A DNA stretch of 64,000 bases, taken from contig JANBPT010000053.1 in assembly GCA_027575765.1 (NCBI GenBank), positions 1-64,000 of the forward strand. The letters are read 5' to 3'. Origin of the DNA: Tieghemiomyces parasiticus (taxonomy: Eukaryota; Kickxellomycota; Dimargaritomycetes; Dimargaritales; Dimargaritaceae). This document shows positions 44,401 to 54,100 of the stretch, one piece after another. Position 1 is the stretch's first letter. The number at the start of each line of letters is the position of its first letter. The position numbers and the translations under genes are program-made. The notes beneath the pieces are model-generated. The model was given only the letters and a program-made list of their open reading frames with translations, was not told the origin of the DNA and did not search any database.

Positions 44401-47400
44401 TCGCGCGGATCCGGCCTACGCAACCAGCGCCTGGCCGACATTCGCGACCGCCTCTCGACCCGCTCCGAGACCGGGTCCTGGGGGGTCGGTCTGTCGCGCA
44501 CACCGAGCGTGCACGCGCCTTGCCTGGCCCGCGGTGACACCGCCGAGTCGACCGAGTTATCTCGCGCCATGCGGCCCGTGCGTCCCGAAAACCTGCGCTA
44601 TGCGGAGAACGTTGCCGACCACCCGCTCCTGTCCACCCAGTTCATCGAGCAGACCCACCAGATGCAGCTGCGTGAGAACTACCACTACCCAGACGCCGTC
44701 GTCCTGTCCGCCGGTTCTGGTAGCCATCATTCCGGAGTGGAGCTGCCCGAACCCAACCCGCTCGAGGGTTACCTGCTGCGTCGCCCGAAACCTCACACGT
44801 ATCTGGGTCAGTACCGCCAAATGTTCGTCATGACCTTCGACCACCACCTGATCTGCGTATCGTCCTACCGCGCCAAGCAGTACATCGAGGCCAACCTCAC
44901 CGACCCGGCCCACCACTTGACCTGGGAGCCCCCGCACCACCAGCCGCTCGATCCCCGTGGCTGGCCTGACGCCTCGTTCGGCCCGTCCACCGCGTCCTCC
45001 CGCCATCACCCCGCGTCCCATCGACAGGGGGCGACGGAGGAACCGAAACGGTCCCGCTCGCTGAAGGACCGTCTGCGTCGTCCGGACGCCGAGCGGGACG
45101 CAATGCTCCGCCAACAGCATAACCCTTACGCCAACGACGTTACGGTGAACGCGGCAGATTTTGTTTTGCCGTCGTCGATCCGCGCCCGGCGCCAGCTCCA
45201 TGCCACCACGGTCAACGCCGGGAATCTACCCAATCCGGTGCTGCCAGCCTCCGGCGTCCCCCGTCCCGTCGCGGCCGTTCCGCTTACGCCGTACCAGCAG
45301 ACGCTGACCGGAGTCTTTAAAGGTGGCGATGGAGAAGGTAGTGGCGGTCACCCTAGCCACCGGTCGCGCACCTCCCTGCACCCTGGCGCCGTCCTGCATG
45401 ACGATGCCCTACGTCTACACCGCGCTGGTACCGCCCCAGCCCCAGCGGCCAGCCTACGCACGGGCCCCAGCGCCACGTCCGGCGTGCCTTACCAGTACCA
45501 CTACAGTACCCATGCCCGTCTGGCGCGCATGCTGCGCCACGCCGGCGGCTTCTTTGACATTACCCAAATCAAGTACATCTACCCCGTGTCCGCAGCCGGG
45601 GGCCCCTTACCACCTGCCGACGGTATCTCTCTGCTCCCGGCCACCGAGAACGGTAGTCACTCCGAGGTGAGCGGTCACCCTTATTCGGCAGCCTCCTCCA
45701 TGTTCCCCGACCGCCGGGCCCGCGGCATGTTCGCCCGACTACGTGACGCGGTGACCCCGTGGCGCCGACGTGGCAGCGGACATACCCCCGAGACGGCCAG
45801 CCACGCCCCCACGTCTTTGTACCGCCCCGAGGGATACCCCGGTGATACCGACGGCTATAGGTACGACCGGGCCGCCGAGGTGGCCCTACGTCGTGAGACA
45901 CGGTTCGACATCATCATGGAGAACGGGGCTATCCTCCGCCTGCAGGCACCGACCAATGCGACCATGCGCGAGTGGATCCGCCGCCTCATCGACTTGCGTA
46001 CCTACTGGACGGGCCGGCTGCAGGCTGACGCCCGGCATCGCGCCGAGGCCGCCCGCGTCAACATCGGCCTGCACATCAATTCGCTGGGCTGCGAAGGCGA
46101 CCTTCCCGGTTGGGAACAGCCCCGCACCTACGCTGACCCGCTCATCTGGAACATTTGCCGTCCATTGGGTTGCCGCACCGTCACCATGTGCGGATACCTG
46201 TTCCGCAAGAAACATCGGCACGCCCCGCTCAAGCGTGCTTACTTCATCCTTACCCGGGGCTACCTCATCGAGTTCACCCCCGTGCAGTACGCCAGTTACT
46301 CCACCGTGCAGCCCTGCGCCCTCCGCCCGCCGGTCGCCCCGCGGTCCTCCGGGGCCAGCGGGGGGCGACCGGGAGCCAACAGCGGCAGTATGTTGGCGCC
46401 CGGCCACCTCGCTGGCGGCAGTACCGTCACTCGCGACCGCCGCACCTCGTGGCAGTCGGGCACCGGTGGTCTGGCGGCTTCACTCCTCGGCACCACGGGC
46501 AGTGGTCACCATCACCACGATGAGGACGGGCCCTACGGCTCCGGCCTACCAGGTGCCCCTGGGCGGTGGGCGGCCCATGATAACGATCACATCACGCGCA
46601 AGTACATGCGGCACCAGGCGGCTAAGGCACGCAAGCAGTCTAGCCGGCACGGGTTTTACCCGCGCGTCAAAGTGATCCCGCTTCAAGGTTGTTTTACGCT
46701 CTCACGCGTGGCGGACAATATGGTCCAACACACTGCGGACGATTTAGGTAAGGTACGGCGTATCTACCCGGACAATGTCTTGGCCGGCGACGCCGCCAAG
46801 GAATGTGTGTTTACCCTGTGGCAGCCCAAAAAGATCCCAGCTATGCCCCTGGCCGCCACTGAGTACCGGGTGGATCGACCCTGTGCCCACGGTCATGGAA
46901 CCGCCCCTATCACCGGGGCTGGCGCAACGACCCACGTGACAAGCGGCGGTGGTAATGCGGCAGACCTTGCTGGCTGCCTGCCGTGCGGTCGTGCCCGGTC
47001 GGTCAACGTGAGTCTCGGGAGCGGTAGCCATAGTATTACCACGACTGCCACCACGACGGGCGACGATAATGAGTCGCGACACACCGAACCGGGGCCGTTT
47101 CACGCGGCCACCTCCAGTATGGAATCTACTGCCCTGCTGGTGGCTAGTGGCGGTAATAATGGGAACCACAATGCCTCGCCAGCCCGCACCCACCGTGCAT
47201 CTCAGGCCACACTGGCGCAGCCTGTGGACCATCCGACGCGAGCCACGGGCAAAGCGCCGGCCAGCGGACCGTCCACCGGCCTCAACCCAGCTGCCAATCG
47301 CGCGGCCGAGGGCCCGTTCACCACCTCGCAGGAACCCTCAGCCGGCAACGCGACTAAATCAGCAGCCCGGACGGCGGTCGAGACCCTGGCGGACCAGGCC

Positions 47401-47568
47401 ACGAGGTCCTTCCCGCACTACCTTATCTCCTCCCTCGGCAAGTGGAGTGAAAAGACGTACATGTTCAAGGCGCGGTCGCGGTCCGAAATGGAACAGTGGG
47501 TGAGTGCCATCAACCACGAGATCGAGCGGATCCAGTACCAGGCCGAGGCGATGGATAAGCGGATCTAG
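41431..47568 (+). CDS. Spo71/Mug56-like protein with multiple PH modules
   Basis: A single-exon 2,045-residue protein starting at the ATG at 41431; the frame extends ten codons upstream only from TTG. Residues 1-530 are low complexity (Pro, Ser, Arg, His) with a DDDDNNNNNKSN run. A first PH-like block starts near 534 (SKCRIISEKWKHVTAMV, GEINFFRG) and ends near 740 (AEAKVWYRILHCHI). A second begins near 1113 (GYLLRRPKPHTYLGQYRQMF) and closes near 1492-1526 (MENGAILRLQ, REWIRRLIDLRTYW). A third begins near 1586 (CGYLFRKKHRHAPLKRAYF, ILTRGYLIEFTPV) and ends at the C-terminus (TYMFKARSRSEMEQWVSAIN). Split PH domains with long insertions and this order resemble the sporulation proteins Spo71 (budding yeast) and Mug56 (fission yeast), which act at the prospore membrane with Vps13. 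A membrane-lipid-binding role is inferred. Confidence 0.75.
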   Translation: MVQDFSEFGFADSFVPPPTSPSANYHSLPPPTPGPGRRRVADYGDGYDSDALPDEVRNPPPKRRSILPQQVLAHQSLHHHLQPPARPSGQGRHHDPFGHPVSPDDDLLPSETRPRPVSDHGRHLSRWDGHHPQTSAASFRSHVSGRSRLNSSTPSIRQVVGSRSRLHLPRQPVRRVVHPAVHHNHMGAEAVQAPVLRVFIGPLTPDWMTFSLKRRWRAYAPRDGAGDAPGADTFTLGDAGSRSIAGGSGRGGGGGYHASIPYLREPTIAPDGMDDRHSGEDGYTSGEGGAGGPVPGSVTARSLITPSLRSHGSAPHLRSYRSTHTMRTQTSLRGGPARSLATTNVSLYHTPLATTAPSRTESFHTAHDAFSVRTGVSYGESYAGHIATPRSPLSIAHDSLHHGARVRDLEDSFGRSPAVHEETEDDDDDNNNNNKSNHNSRRGHNHTQPNPTRTPQPIDLAPLSFSQLTTQLPTTATQRERTVAAAESHLAAVHDEIERPLQRTGHETLLLTRVAPVALRRDYCRPEVAMMHYNEYTASKCRIISEKWKHVTAMVRPGEINFFRGSTTKPLFTIYLSSRTRLSLFSCLDNSLAITYFEEDSDQRAQHHYRRSIRRYYRTHQAQSIAHRRSGHDASMELKMSIYSQDTAARAGASRSNVTDLREAGSGSAFRLNNLLHQSRRVRPKALRRRKQTHHAEPDRATAASDRNLGACILRFPTAAEAKVWYRILHCHIIHVIPIPRAVDLTCPTLSASPFRSINVEIPLAAVPVAAEPSHHGVVPQTATFDIIGPRTVWDVRTMAAFELIVESEWGDQLAAWVRAKSLAVCWKRFDRIDWCFSNLSDGWDEHERQLILEAHRIAQLVDGEDEDGGGAGSDSDSSRDERALRDRNTRLNMRTAFQPSVTALQSLPFLSETAPNRPFENASSYFDDIISTSAGSSRGPYPSGGRGPGTTLQPASHHPLAVSPHLNRTRPRGLTKNSDVVSQSHLSLESRGSGLRNQRLADIRDRLSTRSETGSWGVGLSRTPSVHAPCLARGDTAESTELSRAMRPVRPENLRYAENVADHPLLSTQFIEQTHQMQLRENYHYPDAVVLSAGSGSHHSGVELPEPNPLEGYLLRRPKPHTYLGQYRQMFVMTFDHHLICVSSYRAKQYIEANLTDPAHHLTWEPPHHQPLDPRGWPDASFGPSTASSRHHPASHRQGATEEPKRSRSLKDRLRRPDAERDAMLRQQHNPYANDVTVNAADFVLPSSIRARRQLHATTVNAGNLPNPVLPASGVPRPVAAVPLTPYQQTLTGVFKGGDGEGSGGHPSHRSRTSLHPGAVLHDDALRLHRAGTAPAPAASLRTGPSATSGVPYQYHYSTHARLARMLRHAGGFFDITQIKYIYPVSAAGGPLPPADGISLLPATENGSHSEVSGHPYSAASSMFPDRRARGMFARLRDAVTPWRRRGSGHTPETASHAPTSLYRPEGYPGDTDGYRYDRAAEVALRRETRFDIIMENGAILRLQAPTNATMREWIRRLIDLRTYWTGRLQADARHRAEAARVNIGLHINSLGCEGDLPGWEQPRTYADPLIWNICRPLGCRTVTMCGYLFRKKHRHAPLKRAYFILTRGYLIEFTPVQYASYSTVQPCALRPPVAPRSSGASGGRPGANSGSMLAPGHLAGGSTVTRDRRTSWQSGTGGLAASLLGTTGSGHHHHDEDGPYGSGLPGAPGRWAAHDNDHITRKYMRHQAAKARKQSSRHGFYPRVKVIPLQGCFTLSRVADNMVQHTADDLGKVRRIYPDNVLAGDAAKECVFTLWQPKKIPAMPLAATEYRVDRPCAHGHGTAPITGAGATTHVTSGGGNAADLAGCLPCGRARSVNVSLGSGSHSITTTATTTGDDNESRHTEPGPFHAATSSMESTALLVASGGNNGNHNASPARTHRASQATLAQPVDHPTRATGKAPASGPSTGLNPAANRAAEGPFTTSQEPSAGNATKSAARTAVETLADQATRSFPHYLISSLGKWSEKTYMFKARSRSEMEQWVSAINHEIERIQYQAEAMDKRI

Positions 47569-49588
47569 GTAGAACCTGCCGACCCTTGGGGCTGTTGGTC
47601 TCCCTAGCCTGTGTATCGAAGATTGGCCATTTCTGTATTGGTTTTCGTCGGGCACGGGTGGCGTTTCCCCCCCCCCTCCCTTCCCTACTATTCCTCCCTC
47701 CTCCTCCTCGTAGAGCTCGGTGATCCGTTTAAATAAATATGGCTGTCAACATGGAAGATACTCTCTGGAAATGTAAAGTGTGTATTGCGTACGAACGTCG
47801 CATTAGTTGTGGCTTGCCCCTTGCTCATTGTGTAGCGGAGGTGTGGGGTGCGGTGGGGGCGTGTGTGTAGGGCGGATTTCGCCCTTGGAGGTTCGCCCGC
47901 CGATCCTCCAGGGATTGTAAAGGGAGTTCATACACACTTATTACCGTCTCGGTTCCTTGCGCGGATTGTATTGACCTGCCTCTCTGTCTTTTGTTTTTCC
48001 CCCCACTCGTCTCCCATCAACCCTCCCACCTTCCCTATCTCTCCGCCGGGCATGGTCCGTCCACGCTGGGCGAAGTTTTGCCGTAATTTTGGCCCGTCTC
48101 ACGCTAGATTGTTTTTGTTCGTTCCACCAACCTTTTTCATACCGGCACCAGCCTCGTACGATCAACTATCCTCCTCCTCTTCCTCCCCTTCCCCCAACGT
48201 TTTCGGGCCACATGTTCACACGTAGCTCCGCCACTCTGGTGGAAGGATTTATGATGCAGGAACAAGGTTCCTAAGGCCACCGCTAAAATTAGTGCCGAGC
48301 GACCAAAGTCAGGATAGAGATGTGGGTATCCTCGATGAGAGCCTGATGGTTGTATTAGCGGCGAGAGCACGGGGACAGGTTCCTTGGGCCTCGTCGTAAG
48401 GTTCTTGGATTGGCTCGATAATTGTTGGTTGACCAATATAGCGTAATTATGCCGTGTTGCAGTACAGGAACAAAGTGATAATAATTACGTAGGTCGCGGT
48501 GATGTGGGTTAAGAGGTATGAAAGCGCACGATGTAAGAGGAGGAGGAGGAGGGGGCACTCACCAGCTATAGCAAGTCCGTAATTGAAGGGTACATCCGGC
48601 ACGTTCTAGGCCATGTATAATGGTAGTTGCAGAAACCGAGACATGCTAAATTAAACGCGTGCCCGTATTCGAATGGTAAAGGGCTTGGACGAGACGTCGG
48701 ATTTTTAACCGTCCTGCCGGGGCTTGCCGTTTTTGAGTAGGTAAGGTTGAAGAGGCTCGTCGGCGTAATAGTGAACCTGCCGAGCAACGTTTCCGACGTG
48801 ACTTTCACGGACTATGGCCTTGCCACCCTGGAGGTCTGTGGATCATTAAACCATAAGCGCACTTCAATATTAGACGTCATCTGAAGGTTTCCGCATCACC
48901 CGTAAAATAAAATATTCTAAAAGTATTAATAATAATCTACATCACCAGGGTCACTGGTTCACTCTGGCGTTGCGCCTGTCAGTGGCAGAGGCTCATTCAC
49001 GAAGCCCTGTCTACACGGTACGCTGATAGATCCGCTGTTAATAATCCTTTGCCCACTACCTAGGTCACTCCTGCCTGATTTGGAAATAATGATGGGCGGG
49101 CAAACCATGGTGGGAGAGTATCCAGAGGCACGATTTAGTCCGCCCAAAGAGGGTTGCTGCCCTCGCTGTGGTTCTCAGATAAGTTGTTTTTTTGACCCTT
49201 GCCCAACAGGCGACGATTTTGATACAGCGAACCTTCTATTCCTATTGCCGGGTTACCTACTTGCGCTAAGTTCGTCGATGCGGGCCCGTATTTTCAAGAC
49301 CATTTTGCAGCATATGTCTAGCGCCCATGGATGTGTGTATGGGAAACAATTAAGAGAGAAGAGAAGAGACCAGTTGCAATATATATATATATGTATATAT
49401 ACTCAGGGTTAGGACTGCTCATAGCCTACGCTACCCACCACACCTTCTAATGGCAGTCGTCTACAAATTAATTGTCAACCATTATTCGGCATATAAAGCC
49501 CTCATCCCTACATTTCACCTCCTTGGTCCCGAACGCCTTAACACTCACCCACCCACCTCCCACATCAACCCTCCACCGACGTACCAAT
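47569..49588. other. intergenic, 2 kb
   Basis: Pyrimidine-rich near 47970-48200 and AT-repeat near 49380-49400. Open frames lack motifs. No gene is supported. Confidence 0.5.
47732..47737 (+). terminator. AATAAA polyadenylation signal candidate
   Basis: AATAAA about 164 bases after the stop of the Spo71-like gene, after a C/T-rich stretch. Plausible 3' end signal. Confidence 0.45.
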
Positions 49589-50025
49589 ATGGATCTATCT
49601 CATGTCACCAGTGATAACGCTGAGCTGCACCACCTGACTGGTCAAGGTAAATTGGCTAACGTCTCAATAGCTACCTAGCTCACCACTTCTCTCAGCACGT
49701 TTCTCTGATACAGACCACCTCACCACCCCCCTTCACAATACCGTGCTCTGTTTATACCATCATCCTTTTCTCACCTACAGGCGAGATCGTCTTCCAGTAT
49801 GATAGCGCAGTCTACGAGGGCACCGTCCAACACGTGAAGCCCTTCCTCGGTCTGGTCTGTATCGAAGTTAAGGACGCGGATGGTGAAACCGGGGTGTACG
49901 ACTATTCTTTCAATGACATCCAGGTGTTACGTTTCACTTCATCAGCCCCGCCGGGCAGCCCCCACTGCGTCAATATAGTGCCGTCAGGCAACGCCCTGCA
50001 AATTCTGGACACGCACTCCACCTAA
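49589..50025 (+). CDS. small two-exon protein, tandem family member A
   Basis: Exons 49589-49646 and 49781-50025 encode 100 residues. The intron has a GTAAAT donor and a CACCTACAG acceptor and interrupts a glycine codon after its first base. The N-terminal 20 residues are acidic and variable (MDLSHVTSDNAELHHLTGQ). The core begins GEIVFQYDSAVYEGTVQHV and continues with alternating hydrophobic residues, CIEVKDADGE, YDYSFNDIQVLRF, and ends HCVNIVPSG. Alternating strands with G-x-V-x-Y-x3-YEG-V and a closing D-I-x-V-L-x-F strand look like a small five-stranded barrel of Sm/Lsm or Gemin6 type, but this is structural inference only. A paralogue with the same intron position and phase lies 1 kb downstream, and a pseudogene follows. 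Confidence 0.68.
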
Positions 50026-51001
50026 TATACGTTAACATATCGCATAGTGGGCTGCAACGACGAGTGGCTCTCCCTCTCCAGACCTATTTTTTATCTAGGT
50101 CATTTGTCAATAGGCCCATAATATATATTCCATTCATTTTGAATTCTACAATTAAAGGGGCCTAGGTAAACCTGTAACGTGAAAACTAGCTCCGAATTAA
50201 ATTACGATGGTTTCCTCCATCTACTTTTCCTCTCCGTTAGAATTGCCAAGCATTGATGATCACAGATGCCATACACTAGTAAACCCTCTATCCTTGGCCC
50301 TAGTATGAGCGTGTTCCCTAGAAACCGCGTACCGCATTACTTGAGGTGCCGTTCGGCATGCACTTCTTTCACCTAGCAAAAGGGCAGAGTGTTCTCAACG
50401 TTTACCATGTGAGAAGGCCATCATAGACCATAATATAAAAACTGTACAGGCAGGGTGGTAAGGAATCGAGAGAGGGAAGCGGGTAAGGAGAATTAAAGCG
50501 ACGACTTGAGAAAACGGGACGACTTCGGCTGTGTGCGTGTGTGTGTATGTGTTTTGACCGAGCTGCCCTAAATCGCTACGCGACTAGTCTTCATGTGGGT
50601 AGCACCAGGATGGTGCGCATGTACCTCGTAGCCACTTCCCTCTCCCCTTTCTCCTCCCGTTCTGCACTCCCGATATCGCCCAAAGCGGGATCACCCTTCC
50701 AGATCACTGGGTCATATACGGAGTTGGTTGGTGCAACGCCCCGTTCCTCTCCGGCCTACCCCTCGGTGCCGTGGCCGGCTATATGAGGCGTACAACTCCC
50801 TCCTTGCGATTAGAATCCTTGTGCCGTTCCGATAGTTTACTGCATCGTCTTATCATATCCCATTATCCGTTCTGCTCTTTGCCATTACGACTAGCGTCAT
50901 AGGTCATTGTGATTATTTTTAACTATCCATACGTCTTCAGGCCAGTTGCCATCCTTCGCCCCTCCAAAACCTCCATTGGGTTTTTAGTTACGTCAGAAGC
51001 A
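50026..51001. other. spacer between family members A and B
   Basis: Sequence diverges from the other inter-copy spacer; no gene or repeat was recognised. Confidence 0.5.
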
Positions 51002-51455
51002 ATGTCCTACGAAACCCCCGACATCACCACCGTTCTAAGCAGCGAGGCCCGGCTTGAGCACTTACAAAGTGGAGGTGAGCCGTCATCACTTAAAATCTTA
51101 ACGTCGAGCTCCTTGAATTTAAGTTTACTGTGGGCGTAAACCAGGGGGTTGGCCCACTTTGCGATTGACCTCTGTCCCCGATACAATATCGACTGATCAC
51201 TTTCCCTCTTTTCCCCTCCTCTCCTTATGGCATGGAACGGAGCATTTAGGCGACATCAATTTTGTTTACGGTGAAACGCATTACCAAGGGGAAGTACTAT
51301 CGGTAAATCGCTGGAATAATACAGTCCAGATCCACGTCGACGACGGCGACGGCTACACGGTCGATTATCTGTTCGACGATATTGCCGTCCTGATGTTTGA
51401 CCCACTCATCCAGTCGGGTGGCTCGGGTTACATTAGGATTGTTCCCTTTTACTAA
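51002..51455 (+). CDS. small two-exon protein, tandem family member B
   Basis: Exons 51002-51074 and 51250-51455 encode 92 residues. The intron has a GTGAGC donor and a CATTTAG acceptor, with the same position and phase as in member A (inside the Gly codon before GDINF). The protein starts MSYETPDITTVLSSEARLEH, and the core is GDINFVYGETHYQGEVLSVN, TVQIHVDDGD, DYLFDDIAVLMFDPLI and IRIVPFY. It aligns with A across the whole core (YxGxV, the closing D-I-x-V-L-x-F strand, V-x-I-V-P) with substantial divergence, so the duplication is not recent. Acidic and small with no signal peptide, so it is presumably cytosolic or nuclear. Function unknown; an Sm-like fold is possible. Member C is closer to B than to A. 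Confidence 0.68.
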
Positions 51456-52655
51456 TGTGTTATCACCATCCCAGATTCGGAGATAAGGAATGGCTCGTTA
51501 TCGAGAGGGGTGGGAGCAGTCGGGGTGGGATAGGCTTGTTGCTCTGCAGCCTCATCAAAGCATGGACATAGTGGTCTAATTTCACTAAATGCCTCTCCCC
51601 CATAAATAGCCAGAGCCGCCTAATGTGTCCTTTCTGCACTGTAATACACCCTCTTTTACATTTAGACCCCCGCTCTCAAGCGGCTGCATTGGTCTTGACA
51701 TCGCTGTTTGGGCCACTATCGTATTTTCAGCGACCAATAGGCTCGACCTATTAGTTTGTCGTGTACTACCCTTCCTTATGTTCTCGCCCTTGATGCTTGT
51801 GGTCAACCTCGGCCGATTCTGCCTTCGTTACATGGCCACAGCTAAAGAGCGTGATATTAGTTAGGGCGGGTCGATGTGGAACGAGTGTGGCGTAGGTGTG
51901 CGAGAGGAAGGGAGGGAGGTGGTTAGGTATTAATAGCATCTGCTAGGGCGCGTTTCAAAACGCGGTTAGTTTGCTCTGGCCGTTGCGATAGAAAGGAAAT
52001 ATTTGGGCACAGACGGGCGGGACAGGAGGGGAGGACAGGTGGCAGGGAGGAAAATAGAAGTGCACCGGCTGTCAGGTCAGAGACTGACCTACCATATAAT
52101 CTTACGCGGCTGAAGTGCAGCTAATACCGATAGAACCTGGCTAATACTCCCCTCAACATCTTTATGGGGGGGGGTTATGGGCGCATAGATAAACATACTG
52201 ATCCTTGCAGGCCAGCAGCTGGGAATATAAGCCGACAGGTAGTGGTGACCAAGAGTCGAATGATTTAGCTAAACCAAGCTCTTCGTTTATGCCTGTGCCT
52301 TTCCTCTACCGATGGCCTTCCGACCCGGCTAGCAGCCTAGTGCTGCATCATTTCGCACAAGATGGCGATAGGAGGGCAGCTCAAGATGCTCGGTCGGTCA
52401 CGGAGATCTATATTAGTTAGTAAACGTTGAGGAAGAAATCTCGGACAAATCGTATGGTGACTGCTACCGCTCCTACTACTCTACTCCTTCGACTTCACTA
52501 TGGCTGCCTGAATAATTAGGCATGCTTTTCTGTTCACTTACTTTCCCCAGTACGCTTCCAACTGCGGCTGACAGCAGTCGCCGCCATATCTACTCTATAT
52601 ACTTCACTCTGCTTATTTTAGGCCCCCCCCATTAACCTCTCATACCTACGAGACG
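51456..52655. other. spacer between family members B and C
   Basis: No conserved feature. A frame at 52205-52420 with a CTTGCAG acceptor-like start has a coding-like composition but no ATG-linked partner exon, so it was not called. Confidence 0.4.
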
Positions 52656-53082
52656 ATGTCGAGCAATGTACCACTCATAGAGACCGTCCTGAGTCACGAG
52701 GTCCAACTGGTACACCTTTAGTCTGGAGGTAAGTTATGTTCGAGACTTCGTGGGGCTGGCCCAGTGCCAGGAAGGGAAGGGAGGTTCAGGCCGAACTGGC
52801 TCTTGGGCGTATCAACCAAGCTCACACTGTACCCGGTATTCAACTCCGTCTCTTCCAGTCTTTTGTTACTACCAGGCGACGTCAACTTCGTGTAAGGTAG
52901 CCCCCACTATCAGGGAGAAGTTCTCTCCGTCAATTTGTTGGAACAGACCGTCCGTATCCGGTTCCGTGTCAACAAATAACAGTAGCGTCAACTTCTCCCT
53001 TAAAAATATCGTGATTCTCATGTTCGACCCGTTCATCAACTACGACGCCTAAGTATATTACCGAGTTGTCCCGTTTCATTGA
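52656..53082 (+). pseudogene. small-protein family member C, decayed copy
   Basis: Both splice sites and the two-exon layout of members A and B are retained (exon 1 52656-52728, exon 2 from 52876), but the frame is broken. In exon 1 the codon matching the Gln of LQSG in B is TAG. In exon 2 the Tyr of NFVYG is TAA. Further on, a frameshift is needed to reach the conserved NIVILMFDPFIN segment, after which another stop (TAA) precedes the remnant YRVVPF end. The start MSSNVPLIETVLSHEVQL and the block HYQGEVLSVN are nearly those of B. It is therefore a recent non-functional duplicate, or a copy needing unusual decoding, which several independent lesions make unlikely. Confidence 0.85.
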
Positions 53083-54100
53083 GTCAGATTTTCGTAGTAT
53101 CTTGGCTAAAAATAAACCTAATATGCATCGACTTGAGTACCGGAGCCCCCGATCCCAGTCGTCCATAATTATGTACACCATACATTTAGTCCAAAAGATT
53201 AATTACACGAATGCGCCTATAGCTCACTCGAATGATATCTAGAACGGTACTATAGAGGCTGGACAGAGAAAAGGAGCTTGGAGAAGGAAAAGTGATTAAC
53301 CATTGATTAAATGAGCGCAGTCGTCCAGTGAGACTACGTCTGGCCCTGCCGTTCGACCGGCGATTAGCAAGGCCGCATATGGATTTAGTTACTACTTGGT
53401 TGTTGTGCGCTGATTGGCCTGCAGTTGAAGCTCAGATAGTCCCCGGTGGGCGTTATCGTTCGCAGTTCTCCGAACCGCCTTGTCGCTCCGCCGGGCTATG
53501 TCCCGACTGGAATAGGTTGAGAAGTAGGCCAGCTGTGAAGCAAGCAGGCAAGGTGGCATGATGACGTGCAGGGTAATGGTAAATCTCACTGTAGGGCATG
53601 GCGGTGTCGAACTCATGTCGGGTATGGTGGTGACAGGTGGGTAACGGAGGGCACAGTCTACCATGTATGAGCAATAAGCTAAGGGGTGGATAGTTTCGCT
53701 TGCTAGCTAGTGTGATAGGTGTAAAGTGTCCCTCCCGCCACCGCTGTTCAAACCAAACGTTCCGAGCGTGATGCTACTCTCGAGGAAGGTTTCGTTTTTG
53801 TATCATTATGTACAGAAAAAAAATGAACCGATGACTGCCAGCAAGTACACTGTTGTCGATATAAAAACCGCTCACCCCTCATTGATAATATAGTATCCTT
53901 TACCATCGACCTTCCCGGGCAACAAATCCCACGCGCAGCTACTCGTGACCTTCAATCGTAGTAAGACCCTCCACCAGTCCCCCCGACCTATTTAAACCTA
54001 GGCTATTCACGCCCATGTACCGGTGCGGCTGTTGCCTGCGGTCAATTATGGGCTATCTAGCAGCCATTGAACCTTAAATTCAGTCTGTTGGCTGATCAGG
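53083..54100. other. intergenic
   Basis: No supported gene. Near 54090 lies a perfect 9-bp-stem hairpin (TCTGTTGGC with GCCAACAGA around a 7-base loop). Confidence 0.45.

Noticed and set aside
45770..46675. 301-codon frame overlapping the Spo71-like gene
   Set aside because: Pro/Arg/Ser-rich frame-shift shadow without motif.
51625..51864. 79-codon hydrophobic frame between small-gene copies
   Set aside because: No homologue-like motif and no partner exon.
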